A DNA stretch of 64,000 bases from Mytilus trossulus (GCF_036588685.1 NC_086386.1:546710-610709), one strand, 5' to 3'. Counted from the stretch's first letter, positions 20,575-30,758 are shown. Numbers and translations: made by a program. Notes: generated from the letters alone by a model not told the origin.

Positions 20575-22619
20575 GTGTATAAAACATGGTTAAACATGAC
20601 AAAGCAAGGTCTACACAACCAAAGCGACCTAGTTGCCCTACTTTGCAAACGTAGTTCAGCCTGTGTTGGCTCGACGTCTTCCTCCATCCATTGTAATATT
20701 GGAGCCAAATCAGGGTCTTCTTGCTGAAATATCTTTAACTGTTCAGGTGGGTATTCAGGTGCCCAGTTGCTACATGGATTGCCATCAGTATATGGTAGAG
20801 TATCGTCTAAACTTGGTGATGGATCTGAGTGACAATCCCCTGCCAGAGCCGTGGGCTCTTGGTCAGTGGACATGTCCTTATCATTTTCGGCCACTACTGA
20901 AACCGTGCGTACTGATGCTATCACTGACTTAGTAGCCAATGGAATCACGTCGTCTACGTCATTTCCGAATCTGCTCCACTGTTCGTGAGCTCGTAGGCAA
21001 TATTTGCAACCATGAGATGGCAGTGTTGTAGGATCAAGTCCTGCCCTATAGCAGTCACATTCAGGAACATCGTCTGGGATGCGACTTAGACCATCAGCGT
21101 TACAATGCTTCTTTCCTGGACGATGGATGGTCTCCATGTCAAATGATGACAATTCTTCCAACCATCGCGCTAGTTGTCCTTCAATATGCTTGAAACGCAT
21201 TAGCCATACCAAACTGTTATGATCAGTGCGTAAAATAAAACGTCTACCAAGTAAGTAGTGACGGAAATGCCGAGAAAACTTAACAACGGCCAGTAACTCT
21301 TTCCTTGTTGTACAATAACGACGCTGAGGCTTCAATAGAACGTGGCTTGCAAAGCATATAACCCTTTCTTCACCATTTTGTAATTGTGATAAAACTGCAC
21401 CTATGGTGGTGTCAGATGCATCTGTATCTAATATGAATTTATCATTGGCATTAGGATATGTCAGGCAAGGTGCACTTATAAACGCCGTTTGTGACTGTTG
21501 GAACGCCTTTTCGTGACACTGTTGCCATTCAGCTTCTCCTGTCTGGTGAGCAAGGTCGTATAGACATGCAGTCATTTCTGCATAGTTGTGCAGGTGATCC
21601 CGGTGGTAATTGACAAACCCTAGGTATGACATGAGTTCTTTCTTTGACTTGGGAGTTGGCCACTTTTTCACTGCTTCTATCTTAGATGGAGAAACGGAGA
21701 TGCCATTAGCACTCACCAGTTTTCCTAAAAACTCAACTTCAGGCTGAAACAGTTGACACTTCTTTGGTTTCAGCTTCAGGGTATACTGTCTAAATCTTTC
21801 AAATGCAGCCCTCAAATTAATGAGACCATCCTCGAAGTTGCGACCGAGAACCACGACATCATCAAGATAAACTAACACCTGTGTCCAAGTAAGTCCTCTC
21901 AAAACGAGTTGCATGGCCCGCTGAAATGTTGCTGGGGCGTTACAAAGGCCCATTCCCATTCTGGTGTGCTCGAACAACCCATATCTTGTAATGAACGCCG
22001 TTTTCTTTCGGTCTTCTGGCTCAAGCTCAATCTGATAATAGCCACTGGCAAGGTCTAATGTACAGAACGTGGTGGTGCCTTGGAGTGAGTCCAAGCAATC
22101 CTCAATAATAGGAATAGGGAAGCAATCTTTTATTGTTCTGTCATTTAAAGCTCTGTAGTCAATGCACCAGCGCACGGTTCCATCTTTCTTTCTTACCAGC
22201 ACTGGAGCTGAGGCCCATTCAGAAGATGATGGCTCAATGACACCTGCTTGTAACATCTTGTCAAGGTGCTGCTGTTCGAGATCTTGGAATCCAAGAGGTG
22301 TTCTTCGCATCCGGTGTTTAACTGGAGCGTGGTCTTTGGTATCTATTTTATGCCGGACAGCTGTAAGGCATCCGAGATCTAGGTCGTGCTGTGCAAATAC
22401 ATCCTGGTATTCGATTAATAACTTCTTGAGTTTTAACTTATCATCTTGACTAATTACATGCTTTATAGAACGTTCATACAGGTCTGTTAAATGGGATGGC
22501 AACGTAGACAATTCTTCTTGGCTTAAACCTGGTGCCGTGGGCACCTGGGTTTGTGTTTCTACGATGCCACGACGGACATCTGGAGTTCGATTTTCACTTT
22601 CTTCCGAAGTCTCCTCCAT
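20565..22619 (-). CDS. Reverse transcriptase / RNase H
   Basis: The ORF is 684 residues. RT covers about 90-300: W-C-I-D-Y-R-A-L-N near 151, L-D-L-A-S-G-Y-Y-Q at 188-196, and the catalytic YLDD at 251-254. RNase H follows: D-T-D-A-S-D at 398-403, R-K-E-L-L-A near 439, R-T-D-H-N-S-L at 464-470. All catalytic acidic residues seen are kept. The ORF starts at the ATG in TAATG. It stops at TAG (20567-20565) before integrase. Re-phasing by one base near 20568-20574 continues straight into the integrase frame, so a one-base indel broke pol here. Confidence 0.95.
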   Translation of the reverse strand: MEETSEESENRTPDVRRGIVETQTQVPTAPGLSQEELSTLPSHLTDLYERSIKHVISQDDKLKLKKLLIEYQDVFAQHDLDLGCLTAVRHKIDTKDHAPVKHRMRRTPLGFQDLEQQHLDKMLQAGVIEPSSSEWASAPVLVRKKDGTVRWCIDYRALNDRTIKDCFPIPIIEDCLDSLQGTTTFCTLDLASGYYQIELEPEDRKKTAFITRYGLFEHTRMGMGLCNAPATFQRAMQLVLRGLTWTQVLVYLDDVVVLGRNFEDGLINLRAAFERFRQYTLKLKPKKCQLFQPEVEFLGKLVSANGISVSPSKIEAVKKWPTPKSKKELMSYLGFVNYHRDHLHNYAEMTACLYDLAHQTGEAEWQQCHEKAFQQSQTAFISAPCLTYPNANDKFILDTDASDTTIGAVLSQLQNGEERVICFASHVLLKPQRRYCTTRKELLAVVKFSRHFRHYLLGRRFILRTDHNSLVWLMRFKHIEGQLARWLEELSSFDMETIHRPGKKHCNADGLSRIPDDVPECDCYRAGLDPTTLPSHGCKYCLRAHEQWSRFGNDVDDVIPLATKSVIASVRTVSVVAENDKDMSTDQEPTALAGDCHSDPSPSLDDTLPYTDGNPCSNWAPEYPPEQLKIFQQEDPDLAPILQWMEEDVEPTQAELRLQSRATRSLWLCRPCFVMFNHVLYTNS

Positions 22620-22621
22620 TA
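22617..22621 (-). promoter_or_regulatory. TAATG stop-start overlap between protease and RT ORFs
   Basis: The protease TAA (22621-22619) shares its last A with the ATG (22619-22617) opening the RT ORF. A UAAUG pentamer is known to couple translation of two ORFs in the SART1 LINE. The alternative is a one-base loss in a once-continuous pro-pol frame. Confidence 0.5.
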
Positions 22622-23374
22622 TACTGTCAATCTCTTATAATGACCTATCGGTGTACCCTTTTTAATACGTATGTAACGATTCCCATCATTTAAAATAGTT
22701 ACAGGGCAAGATTTGCCTTTTCCGACAACATGCGAAACTAAAACTCCACTGGCAAGAGAGCATGGTTCCAAAATAAACTCTTGTTCGGATCCTCTGTGTG
22801 TATCTATGCTGAAGATCATCGTTGAATTTGGCGGGACTGTCATTGTACGTTTAATGCAGATTTGTTGAGAAGCACTATCATCAGATCCAGTAACGAATGA
22901 GGCAGGTATAACTCTGTTGTTAACTGTAAGTGATGGAGTGCTGAGGTTGATGACTGCACCAAGCGTATCCAGAATATCTAGACCTAGAATGACATCATCT
23001 GTAAGTGGTGCTCTACACACGTCCCACCTTATTTCTAATCCATCTATATTCAGGAGTGTGTTCCTAATAATCTTGCCAATGACCAGTTGCTCGCCCAAAC
23101 CACGTAGCGTCACTGTTTCGGAACATTCTATATTCTCCGGTATTAATTTCTCGTTGACGAGTGTAATCATAGCTGCTGTATCAACAATCATACTTGCATT
23201 TTGTTGAAATACTGTTCCCCGTACTGCCAAACTTTTCCCAATTGTACGTCTTATAACAATATCAGACGAAGCCGTGGGCCTCGGTTCTGATTTGTCGGGT
23301 GGTATTTTCCCTTGGCCATGTGATTTTAGAGTCGAGTGTTGGCCTACCGGCTCGACCCGTTGGCATTTGAAGAC
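22619..23374 (-). CDS. Retroviral-type aspartic protease
   Basis: The frame is open from just after a TGA at 23377-23375, overlapping the end of gag by 31 nt in the -1 frame. From about 23230 it carries the aspartic-protease signature V-D-T-A-A-M (usually D-T-G-A; here Gly is Ala) and, some 75 residues later, V-I-L-G-L-D-I-L. One monomer of this fold dimerises to cut Gag and Pol. No canonical slippery heptamer was found in the gag overlap. The stop TAA overlaps the next start as TAATG. Gly-to-Ala in the active-site loop may be a family feature, because I recall similar motifs in molluscan elements. Confidence 0.8.
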   Translation of the reverse strand, partial: VFKCQRVEPVGQHSTLKSHGQGKIPPDKSEPRPTASSDIVIRRTIGKSLAVRGTVFQQNASMIVDTAAMITLVNEKLIPENIECSETVTLRGLGEQLVIGKIIRNTLLNIDGLEIRWDVCRAPLTDDVILGLDILDTLGAVINLSTPSLTVNNRVIPASFVTGSDDSASQQICIKRTMTVPPNSTMIFSIDTHRGSEQEFILEPCSLASGVLVSHVVGKGKSCPVTILNDGNRYIRIKKGTPIGHYKRLTV

Positions 23375-25668
23375 TCAGTTTTTGGAGTAGAGTTTGGATA
23401 AGCTCTGTCGCCAGGTGAAGTGGACCGTTGTTTAAAGTAGCCTTGATTTCTAGAATTTGGTCGTGGTGATGGCGAACGTTGACGTTGAGGACTAAATGAC
23501 CTCTGTTGGGGACTATATGACCTTTGTTGAGGACTATATGAACTTTGATTAGGAGGTGGTGTAGGTGATCGATACGCATTGTACTTAGGTGGTGTATATC
23601 TTTCGGGAGACCTACCACGTGTATGTTGATCAGAAGAAAGCATCACCTCTGTCAATTTGGTCACAAGTTGAATCAAGTTCCTTACTTCCTTTTCCAATGG
23701 ACTATTAACAGTACTAGCACTTTCTGTGTCCTGTGATTTACCAGCGCTATCAGCAAATGAGACCTGTCTGTGAGCAAAATTTGGACTTCTAGATCCATAA
23801 ATAGCCTTCTGATTCGCTATGGACGTTTTCATGATTTTCAACGCCTTATTAATGGACTCTGGGTTCCTTTCAATCACGTGACGGGCAGCCTCTTTGTCCT
23901 TACAACCTCTGAGGAATGCCTCTGTGCCAATCTGATCAATGACAGAATTGTCACATTTATCATACCCATCCAATGCAACAAAATGGACCCGTTCAGCAAA
24001 CTCCTCCAGTGTTTCACTGTCTTGCTGCCTCACATACTGCAACTGGCGTCTTGCTGATACAGGTTCGTCCTTTTTGCTGAAACGCTGTTTCAGTGCTTTC
24101 CTTAAAGTCTTATAGTCATCATCGATGTTGACCTTTCTTGCATATTCTAACGCCACATCAGCTAGACAGTCCAATAGTCGGCAAACTTTCTTCCTATTTT
24201 CCCATTGTCTCCTTCCTGCTGTTCTTTCAAACTGATAGATAAAGGCTTCCCACGTAAGAAAACCTCTTCCTGTGAAAACTTGCATTTTAGGAAGCTGGGG
24301 ACTTCTACTCCTGTCTCTCGCCCCAGAGTTGTCCTTCCACCTAGAGCAGTCCCTATCAAGAGAGGAGTCTGACGAAGAGCTGTGGCTTCGTTCCTTTTTC
24401 TTTTTAGTGCGTGATCTTGAAGACCTGCTAGTGTCAATTTGCATTGGTGACGGGCCTGTGGATGCTACTGTTGTCATCATAGGGGTCATAAACGCAGGCG
24501 GAGGCTGTTGTATCATTGATCCTATATGAGGGTACAGAGCTGGTCTACTCTGTACTAAGGACGCTGCATATGATTCGCTACTTGTAGCTGGTGCAACGTG
24601 TAAAGGTGTACTAACATTGATACCCTGAGATACATATGGTGTACCAACATAGGACGGTGCAAAAGTAGCCGTTGCTGGAGTTGTGTTTTGTTGGGGTTTG
24701 TATTCAGTGGATACTCCCTCTATGCCTTTGAATGGATGCTGTGTTACCATACCTGAGTTTGTCCCGTGCAGAGCCGAGGGCCCTGGCACGCTTCCCTTGT
24801 CACTCAGTAGTGGCAACGAACCTTGCATATGATAGATCTCCTGGTCACTACCAACACTTTCTGGCATGCCTTTGCCCTGAATCTGTTGAAACAACAATGT
24901 ATTGTGCAGAGCCGGGGGCCCTAACACATTACCTTTGTCACTCGATACTGGAGTTGTACCTGCCTTAGATTCAGGCTGTGTAGTCTCATCAATTGACATA
25001 ATTGGCGAGAGACTAAATGCTGGAGGCTTATTTTGCAGTAATGGAGTACTGGCAATATATGGACTAGCTTCAGATTTCTGTTTAACAGGAGTATCCATAG
25101 AAGGGAGCTTGACTTCCTTATTTCTCTTGTTAATCAAATCGCTAACACTTGATGCCATCTGCTGAAATGAACCTGGGTGTTCAAATGCACTCTTGAATTG
25201 CACGGTACTTGCCTCATCATTAGCAGCAGCCATTTTGTCTAGCCGCCTTCCCAAGGCATTAAACTTATCCGATGTTAACTCTTCTAAACGTTTACCGTTA
25301 GCATCAATCTTCTTGTCAATTCTCTGTTCTGACCGTTGCACTTGTTGGGATATTGCCACTATGTTTTCTGTACTGATTTTTGTTGCTTCTTTTTGTTCAG
25401 CTTGAATATTTAACAAACCATGGAAAATCTGTTCAATGATATCCTCACTTTGTTTCACCCTGCTTTCAGTCTCAACAGCTCTTGTTGCATTTGCTTTTCT
25501 ATCCGCCTGAAACTCTTGTTATAGCTGTTCCAATGACATTTTGGTATTTTCAGCTGGTTCTGTCAAAGTAGTATCAGCTATATTTTCTTTTGTGAATATG
25601 TCATCTTGTATCAACTCCTCTGTTTCAATGTTTTCCTTCAGTTCATTCTCATCCCCAATTCCTGCCAT
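23344..25668 (-). pseudogene. Gag-like structural polyprotein
   Basis: The reading frame starts at an ATG at 25668. It is interrupted by TAA at 25521-25519 (codon 50, in CTA-TAA-CAA context) and then stays open for more than 700 codons to TAG at 23344. After a charged coiled-coil-like N-terminus comes a P/S/T-rich middle, a basic S/R stretch, then a Retrotrans_gag-type domain about 390-550 residues into the main frame. That domain includes V-F-T-G-R-G-F-L-T-W-E-A-F and L-E-E-F-A-E-R-V. The tail has SPQQRSY/SPQQRSF repeats instead of a CCHC knuckle. Its role would be assembly of the virus-like particle. The nonsense codon, if real, inactivates it. Confidence 0.85.
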
Positions 25669-26351
25669 GTTGTCTTTATTTCAAATTACAATATTCTTAA
25701 ATATTTCAAATTACAATATTATGCAACTCAAAAAAATATTATAATTTGCACTGAGTTATTACTCAAGGCAAATAAATCTCAAAATCACAACTTTTATGTG
25801 CGACTCAAGACATAAACAATGCAGCTTTTTTATAAAAGCTACTACTTTTACAATTTCAAAAATGCAGGCAACAAAATAGGATAGAACTGGAACAGAGACT
25901 CAGTTGACACACTGTACTTTATTATACGGTGTATAATATGTTACTCATAAAATATTTATGAGTATATACTATTTATGAGTATATACCCTCTTTAATATAA
26001 AATATCAGTCTAAATTCAGTATAAAAATAATGTACGAAACTAAGTTACAGAAATCGAGACTGTTTCCGGTTTGCGTCTGCGCAATGGAGTATTGCAGACA
26101 AATGACTTCCGTGAAGAAGGACCTAATGGCGATAACCGGAAGTTCCTAACCTTATCTGATGAAAAATATCAAATATGAAGATTTCATACGTGATAAACTG
26201 TAAAAATGTGATGCAATTTAATCTACTATCAATCTGTAGTAAATTTATGGTAATGCTTACGTAATAAATTTACAAAAAAATGAAGCATCAAAAGTTTTCA
26301 AATCTGCAAAGGCGCCCTCGTGGAGTCCGCCTCACTTGCTAAAAATAATTC
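25669..26351 (-). other. 5' leader of the LTR element
   Basis: About 680 bp between PBS and the gag ATG, AT-rich, with no ORF of note. It contains short repeats of TATTTATGAGTATATAC at about 25950-25987. Confidence 0.6.
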
Positions 26352-26373
26352 GTTCTTTGTCGTACGACGCCAA
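26352..26373 (-). other. Primer-binding-site candidate
   Basis: Directly after the 5' LTR the minus strand reads T then TGGCGTCGTACGAC. A TGG start complements the CCA end of a tRNA. GTCGTACGAC is itself a palindrome. The tRNA could not be assigned by eye. Confidence 0.5.
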
Positions 26374-26620
26374 TGTTGTGCCGATATGGTACAAATAAGT
26401 AAAGTGTATGTGTGATAAACAGAATACCTTTAATATCTGTTGATCTCTGTAATCTGGTGAATATATAAGTCAGCAGACAGCAATAATACAATAATACATG
26501 TGTTCAATATAGTAAGCGGAAGTCGAAGGGAATCCTCGTGACGTCAGTCGTCCAGAGGTATTGCTTGGCATACTGTAATATATGGACTGGTTCTTCTATG
26601 TATACATAAGCGGCACCACA
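26374..26620 (-). repeat. 5' LTR (247 bp)
   Basis: The LTR runs from TGTTGTGC to GCACCACA on the plus strand, so the ends are imperfect inverted repeats with TG...CA termini. It is identical to the other LTR except at two sites (C versus A near the left end; G versus A in AGTAA(G/A)CGG). The ATAC target copy follows at 26621-26624. Confidence 0.95.
26461..26546 (-). promoter_or_regulatory. LTR promoter elements: CRE palindrome and TATA-like box
   Basis: The 5' LTR contains a perfect TGACGTCA (26539-26546), the CREB/ATF consensus. About 75 bp downstream on the transcribed strand is CTTATATATTC (around 26459-26469), a TATA-like box. The same pair is in the 3' LTR (TGACGTCA at 16711-16718). The regulatory role is inferred. 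Confidence 0.5.
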
Positions 26621-26817
26621 ATACTTGGTGCTGACTACATTTGTATGTGCAGAGAAACGAATAATTCATCCAAGACAATATTAATTAATAAAGTTAATGA
26701 CAACAAGACTTTATTAACTCCATGCGTTTAAAGCACTTTTCCAAAATGACAATCTTCAGGAACTAGCGCGCGCTAAGCCGATTATTGACGCCCTAGAATG
26801 GTTAGAAACAAAACTCC

Positions 26818-27010
26818 CCTAAAGGTGACTGGGCAATAGAAGTATGGTCACTTGTATTCCTCTGACCAGCAGTAAAACATAGACAAAGTGGGTCGTCCGA
26901 TCAGAATGGGGACGTTATATCCGATGCCTCGTTTAAAAATGCAGGTAAAGAACCCTTTCAACAACTCGGGGTCCGTAGCTAGCCTGTTGCAAGGCTAAAT
27001 TTCTGTCCCT
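26818..27010 (+). repeat. SINE-like repeat, degenerate copy
   Basis: GGTGACTGGGCAATAGAAGT, ATGGTCACTTGTATTC, GGGGACGTTATATCCGATGC and GGGGTCCGTAGCTAGCC run in the same order as the fuller copy at 29760-30070. Its tail is lost. Confidence 0.7.
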
Positions 27011-27500
27011 TTCAATAAAACTTTATTTCAAAGTGGAAGTCTAAATTGCTCCGATCATCATCCCGGATGGTCTCTGACAAGACCGTAGTATTGTAGTTGA
27101 AAACAATGTTAACTTGCCCTCGTCCTGAACTAGAATGACATATTTGCTACTGGACGTGATGACCTAGGGCAGCAACCATTTGATTTTCTGGGAAAGGAGG
27201 ACCTATGGTTTCTTTTGGAAAAAAAGAGTTTGATTCTAAGAAAAAAATTGTTTGTTTCACCCTCAGCTGCCACTACATGTAATGCTAAAATTGAAAGAAA
27301 AAAAATGTTTTTGACAAATGTTTGTTTGAAAGCATGCCTTCCGATCTGTATATGATCGCACAATTTATCTATTTTATCGAGTCATACCAATCGCTACTTA
27401 TTAAGTAGACAAGCAAATGCATAGCAAGATCAAATGTTCCTCCTCGACAACAAAACTTGTGCATATCTTTAGCATCACCACTGTTATATTGCGGGGTTCG

Positions 27501-27575
27501 TGATGCTTAGTGTCTAGTAGTCAATATTGTGTTTTGGACTAAATTGTTTTCTCTGAAGACAAATGTCTTTAATAA
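27501..27575 (+). repeat. Dispersed repeat, short form
   Basis: ATGCTTAGTGTCTAGTAGTC through GTGTTTTGGAC recurs at 29481-29517. What follows here (TAAATTGTTTTCTCT) appears at 29624 after 104 extra bases. The copies therefore differ by a gap of about 104 bp. Confidence 0.75.
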
Positions 27576-27764
27576 GGTATATTCAAATTTTGAATCAATA
27601 TAATTGACATATATATTAAAGTGGAGGAGGCTTAAGCCTGCGCCTTGTCTCACACCTTTTTCTAATTAAGATGGCTTAATTCTACTGTTGTCTTTTTGTA
27701 CAACAAATATTGCATTATAACACATGTGGTAAATTAATTGGAAAAATATGTCCTTAATATTTTA

Positions 27765-28050
27765 ACGTTGTGTCGTTTGTTTTCTTTTATTTTTGAGATA
27801 TTAAGATAAGACGTGGCACGGCACTTGTCTATCCCAAATCCATGTATTCAGTTTTGATGTTATATTTGTTATTCTCGTGGTATTTTGTCTGATGCTTGGT
27901 CCGTTTCTGTGTGTGTTGCGTTTCGGTGTTGTGTCGTTGTTCTCCTCTTATAATTAATGCGTTTCCCTCGGTTTTAGTTTGTTACCCCGATTTTGTTTAT
28001 TGTCCATGGATTTATGAGTTTTGAACAGCGGTATACTACTGTTGCCTTTA
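27765..28050 (-). repeat. Dispersed mussel repeat (AGGCAACAGTAGTATACCGC family), copy 2
   Basis: Same blocks and order as 8695-8995. Its right end at about 28050 cuts into a reverse-transcriptase fragment, which suggests insertion into an older LINE copy. Confidence 0.8.
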
Positions 28051-28510
28051 TGATCGGTTGTACGGTAATCTGGTCTGAATCCGGCCTGAAATTTGTTATA
28101 AATATTATGCTCATTTTGGTATTCGTTATGTCTAGTTTGTAATAAAGAAGTAAAACATGTTTTCAATAGCAGCTTGTAATACATAGGCATCTGCAATTAT
28201 CACAACAATTGATGTCACCATTCTTATGTATAAATGTGGTACATGTGGCATTCCAGCAATCTGGAAATACACCCGATGACAAAATCCTATAAAATAAATT
28301 GACGAAGGAAGGTTATTACCTATTTTTACCACATTTTATAAATTCGTTAGGAATCATATCAATGTCTGGTTGTTTATTGTTGTTCAACTGATGAATACCT
28401 TAACGGATCTCTCCACAAATAAAAAGGAAAGGGAAATCTAGAGGGTCTGTATCTAAAAGATCTATAGCTGTAGGTATAAAATTTGGGGCTTCATCTTTAT
28501 TTTCTTATAA
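28050..28510 (-). pseudogene. Degenerate LINE reverse-transcriptase fragment
   Basis: Across several frames the minus strand keeps RT pieces: Q-P-D-I-D-M-I-P-N-E-F-I-K, then S-G-V-F-P-D-C-W, then L-L-Q-T-R-H-N-E-Y followed by F-Q-A-G-F-R-P-D-Y-R-T-T-D-H. These correspond to the LINE RT stretch from finger region to the Q-x-G-F-R box. Many frameshifts show it is old. The repeat at 27765-28050 truncates it right after T-T-D-H. Confidence 0.75.
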
Positions 28511-28585
28511 ATCATTTATATATTTGTGCCAATCAGAGATACTAATCGGATTAGTTTAGGCAGTTAGTCTCCCAAAATTATTTCG

Positions 28586-29119
28586 GATTATTTTTATGTA
28601 GAGTGTCCCCCAGTATTATTTTTATGTAGTGTCCAGTATTATTTTTATGTAGAGTGTCCCCCAGTATTATTTTTATGTAGAGTGTCCCCCAGTATTATTT
28701 TTATGTAGAGTGTCCAGTATTATATTTATGTAGAGTGTCCAGTATTATATTTATGTAGAGTGTCCAGTATTATATTTATGTAGAGTGTCCAGTATTATAT
28801 TTATGTAGAGTGTCCAGTATTATATTTATGTAGAGTGTCCAGTATTATATTTATGTAGAGTGTCTTATGTAGAGTGTCCAGTATTATATTTATGTAGAGT
28901 GTCCAGTATTATATTTATGTAGAGTGTCCAGTATTATATTTATGTAGAGTGTCCAGTATTATATTTATGTAGAGTGTCCAGTATTATATTTATGTAGAGT
29001 GTCTTATGTAGAGTGTCCAGTATTATATTTATGTAGAGTGTCCAGTATTATATTTATGTAGAGTGTCCAGTATTATATTTATGTAGAGTGTCCAGTATTA
29101 TATTTATGTAGAGTGTCCA
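28586..29119. repeat. 25-bp minisatellite (GTAGAGTGTCCAGTATTATA unit)
   Basis: There are about 20 tandem units of 25 bp (TATTTATGTAGAGTGTCC plus AGTATTA). The first few units are 28 bp with CCCCC and TTTTT variants. Two short units (GTGTCTTATGTAGAGTGTCC) at about 28861 and 29000 bracket five regular units, which suggests a secondary higher-order duplication. Confidence 0.95.
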
Positions 29120-29480
29120 TTTTTGTAACTAAATCATTGACAAACTTTCGTCTTGCTTATTTCAAAGATTTGTTATATTCTTTGCGAAGTCTACGAAAAT
29201 TACTTCGCATATGTGCATTATTTGGATACTGTTGCATTTTCGGTTACACGCCATTAGTCCGACAACCCATTGCTCTTGACAACCCGCAAGTCCGACACTT
29301 ATTAAGCCAAGTATAAGGGTATCCGGGTAAAATAAAACGTGTTTGTCTGTTTATTTACGTTTATATATTATAAGAAATAACTCCGTATATATATAACATA
29401 AGGCTGATGTAGTCCGAATACTTACACACTCAATTCGAAATCTGTATATAGAATAGAACAGAAAATATTATTATTATATT

Positions 29481-29660
29481 ATGCTTAGTGTCTAGTAGTC
29501 AATATTGTGTTTTGGACGTTTGTTTGTTGTTTATGATATGGTCAGTTTATTTTTAACTAGCGAGTTTGAATGTCCCTCCGGTAGTTTTCCACTTTCCGTG
29601 TTTGCATTGGTGCCCTAAGAAACTAAATTGTTTTCTCTCGAGATAAAGGACTTTAATAGT
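29481..29660 (+). repeat. Dispersed repeat, long form
   Basis: Same family as 27501-27575 but containing an additional segment at 29518-29621. Confidence 0.7.
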
Positions 29661-29759
29661 GGAAATTCAATATCCAAAATGTATACTTCTTGAGAGGTAA
29701 AATGTCAAGCCAATTAAATCCAGTTGTTATTATTCTTATAACCAGTCACGAATATTCCG

Positions 29760-30070
29760 ATCCACAAGGGTGACTGGGGTATAGAAATATGGTCACTTGG
29801 TCTTCTCACGACCGGCAGTGAAACGCTTGCCGAAGTGGGGCGTCCGTTTGGCTGTGCCGGATGCATGAAGTTCGCAATCACGTCCGGTCAGATGGGGACG
29901 TTAAATCCGATGCCTCGTGTAAAGAGAGTGCCACGCTCTTTGCACGTTAAGAACCCTTGCAACAACTCTTTGAGGGGTCCGTAGGTGAACATGCATGAAA
30001 TATTTGCCACTGAACGTTAAGCAACGAACGTTAAGCAACGAACGTTAAGCAACCAACAATCAATCAAACG
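29760..30070 (+). repeat. SINE-like repeat, fuller copy with ACGTTAAGCAAC tail
   Basis: It contains GGTGACTGGGGTATAG, GGGGACGTTAAATCCGATGC, GAGAGTGCCACGCTC, AACCCTTGCAACAACTC and GGGGTCCGTAGGTG. It ends in three copies of a 14-bp ACGTTAAGCAACGA-like unit and an AATC-rich tail. This layout resembles molluscan SINEs with a conserved central domain. A tRNA head was not clearly made out. Confidence 0.65.
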
Positions 30071-30224
30071 AATATTCCGTTACGACAAGATACGTACAAA
30101 ATCATGATTATATTCCACTCACTAACCCACTAAAGTAGAAAATAAACTGAACGTCGAGAAAAATTTAAAGCAGAAAGTCGCGTATTAAATGGCAAAATTT
30201 AAAGCTCAAACACATCAAACGAAT

Positions 30225-30749
30225 CGTCTTCGGTGGCCAAGGGTTACGATCCACTCCCGCTCTGTTCACCCTTGGCGGATTGAAATAAAAATTCGGAGAC
30301 GCAAGGTAAGGATTTTTATTGCTTGCAGTGAAAATTCGCTGCATCCAATCAAACAACGCCTATAACATGATTACGTCTAAATGTAGAAAGTATTTGTAAA
30401 CAATTACCACGTGTTTATATCCCTAAACGTACGACTATATTTAGTGACAACTTGAATGTTTTTAATCAACCAATAGAAGTTCCTGTGTTTGTTTCATGCA
30501 CAAATGCATGAATGTTGATGTATATTTTCATTTCCGGCTTTACCAAGTGTGTAGAAGCTAGATGCTAACGTGTTTTTACCTCCAAATTGGACAGTTCAAG
30601 TGCTATCATTGGTCAAGAATAACGCATTCGGAATGGGCGTGATTTTTATCTTCCGATAGATGGCGGACCATTGTTATCACAAATGTTGGCTCATTCCGCC
30701 AAGGGTGCAGATAGCGGGAGTGGATCGTAACCCTTTGCTAGCGAAGATG
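30225..30749. mobile_element. Non-autonomous DNA transposon, MULE-like, with 9-bp target duplication
   Basis: The 55-bp terminal inverted repeats (30225-30279 and 30695-30749) match at 48 of 55 positions. They share AAGGGTTACGATCCACTC and CACCCTTGGCGGA. The element is flanked by perfect 9-bp direct repeats CAAACGAAT at 30216-30224 and 30750-30758. A 9-bp duplication with long TIRs is typical of Mutator-like elements. The 525-bp element has no transposase. Confidence 0.85.
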
Positions 30750-30758
30750 CAAACGAAT

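Larger units (their letters stand above)
16546..26620 (-). mobile_element. Ty3/Gypsy-type LTR retrotransposon carrying a TatD nuclease ORF
   Basis: The element is 10,075 bp long on the minus strand. It has 247-bp LTRs, a 4-bp ATAC target duplication, a PBS-like TGG start, a polypurine tract, and the order gag - protease - RT/RNase H - integrase - (zinc finger + TatD) - 3' LTR. RT before integrase places it in Ty3/Gypsy. The LTRs differ at only two positions, so insertion is recent. Yet it bears a nonsense codon in gag, a frameshift at RT/IN, an insertion plus nonsense in integrase, and a one-base insertion in the TatD ORF. It is therefore probably non-autonomous. The extra ORF sits where env or accessory genes sit in other elements. 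Confidence 0.95.

Noticed and set aside
20633-20932. Plus-strand frames inside the retrotransposon
   Set aside because: They lie opposite conserved RT and gag domains; shadows of real genes.
23341-23377. Canonical -1 slippery site between gag and protease
   Set aside because: The 31-nt overlap holds no X XXY YYZ heptamer in phase; the linkage mechanism remains unknown.
16546-26620. Endogenous retrovirus with env
   Set aside because: The ORF after pol is a zinc finger plus TatD nuclease; no signal peptide, fusion peptide or membrane anchor is seen.
28586-29119. CRISPR-like array
   Set aside because: Units are contiguous 25-mers without unique spacers; it is a minisatellite in a eukaryotic context.
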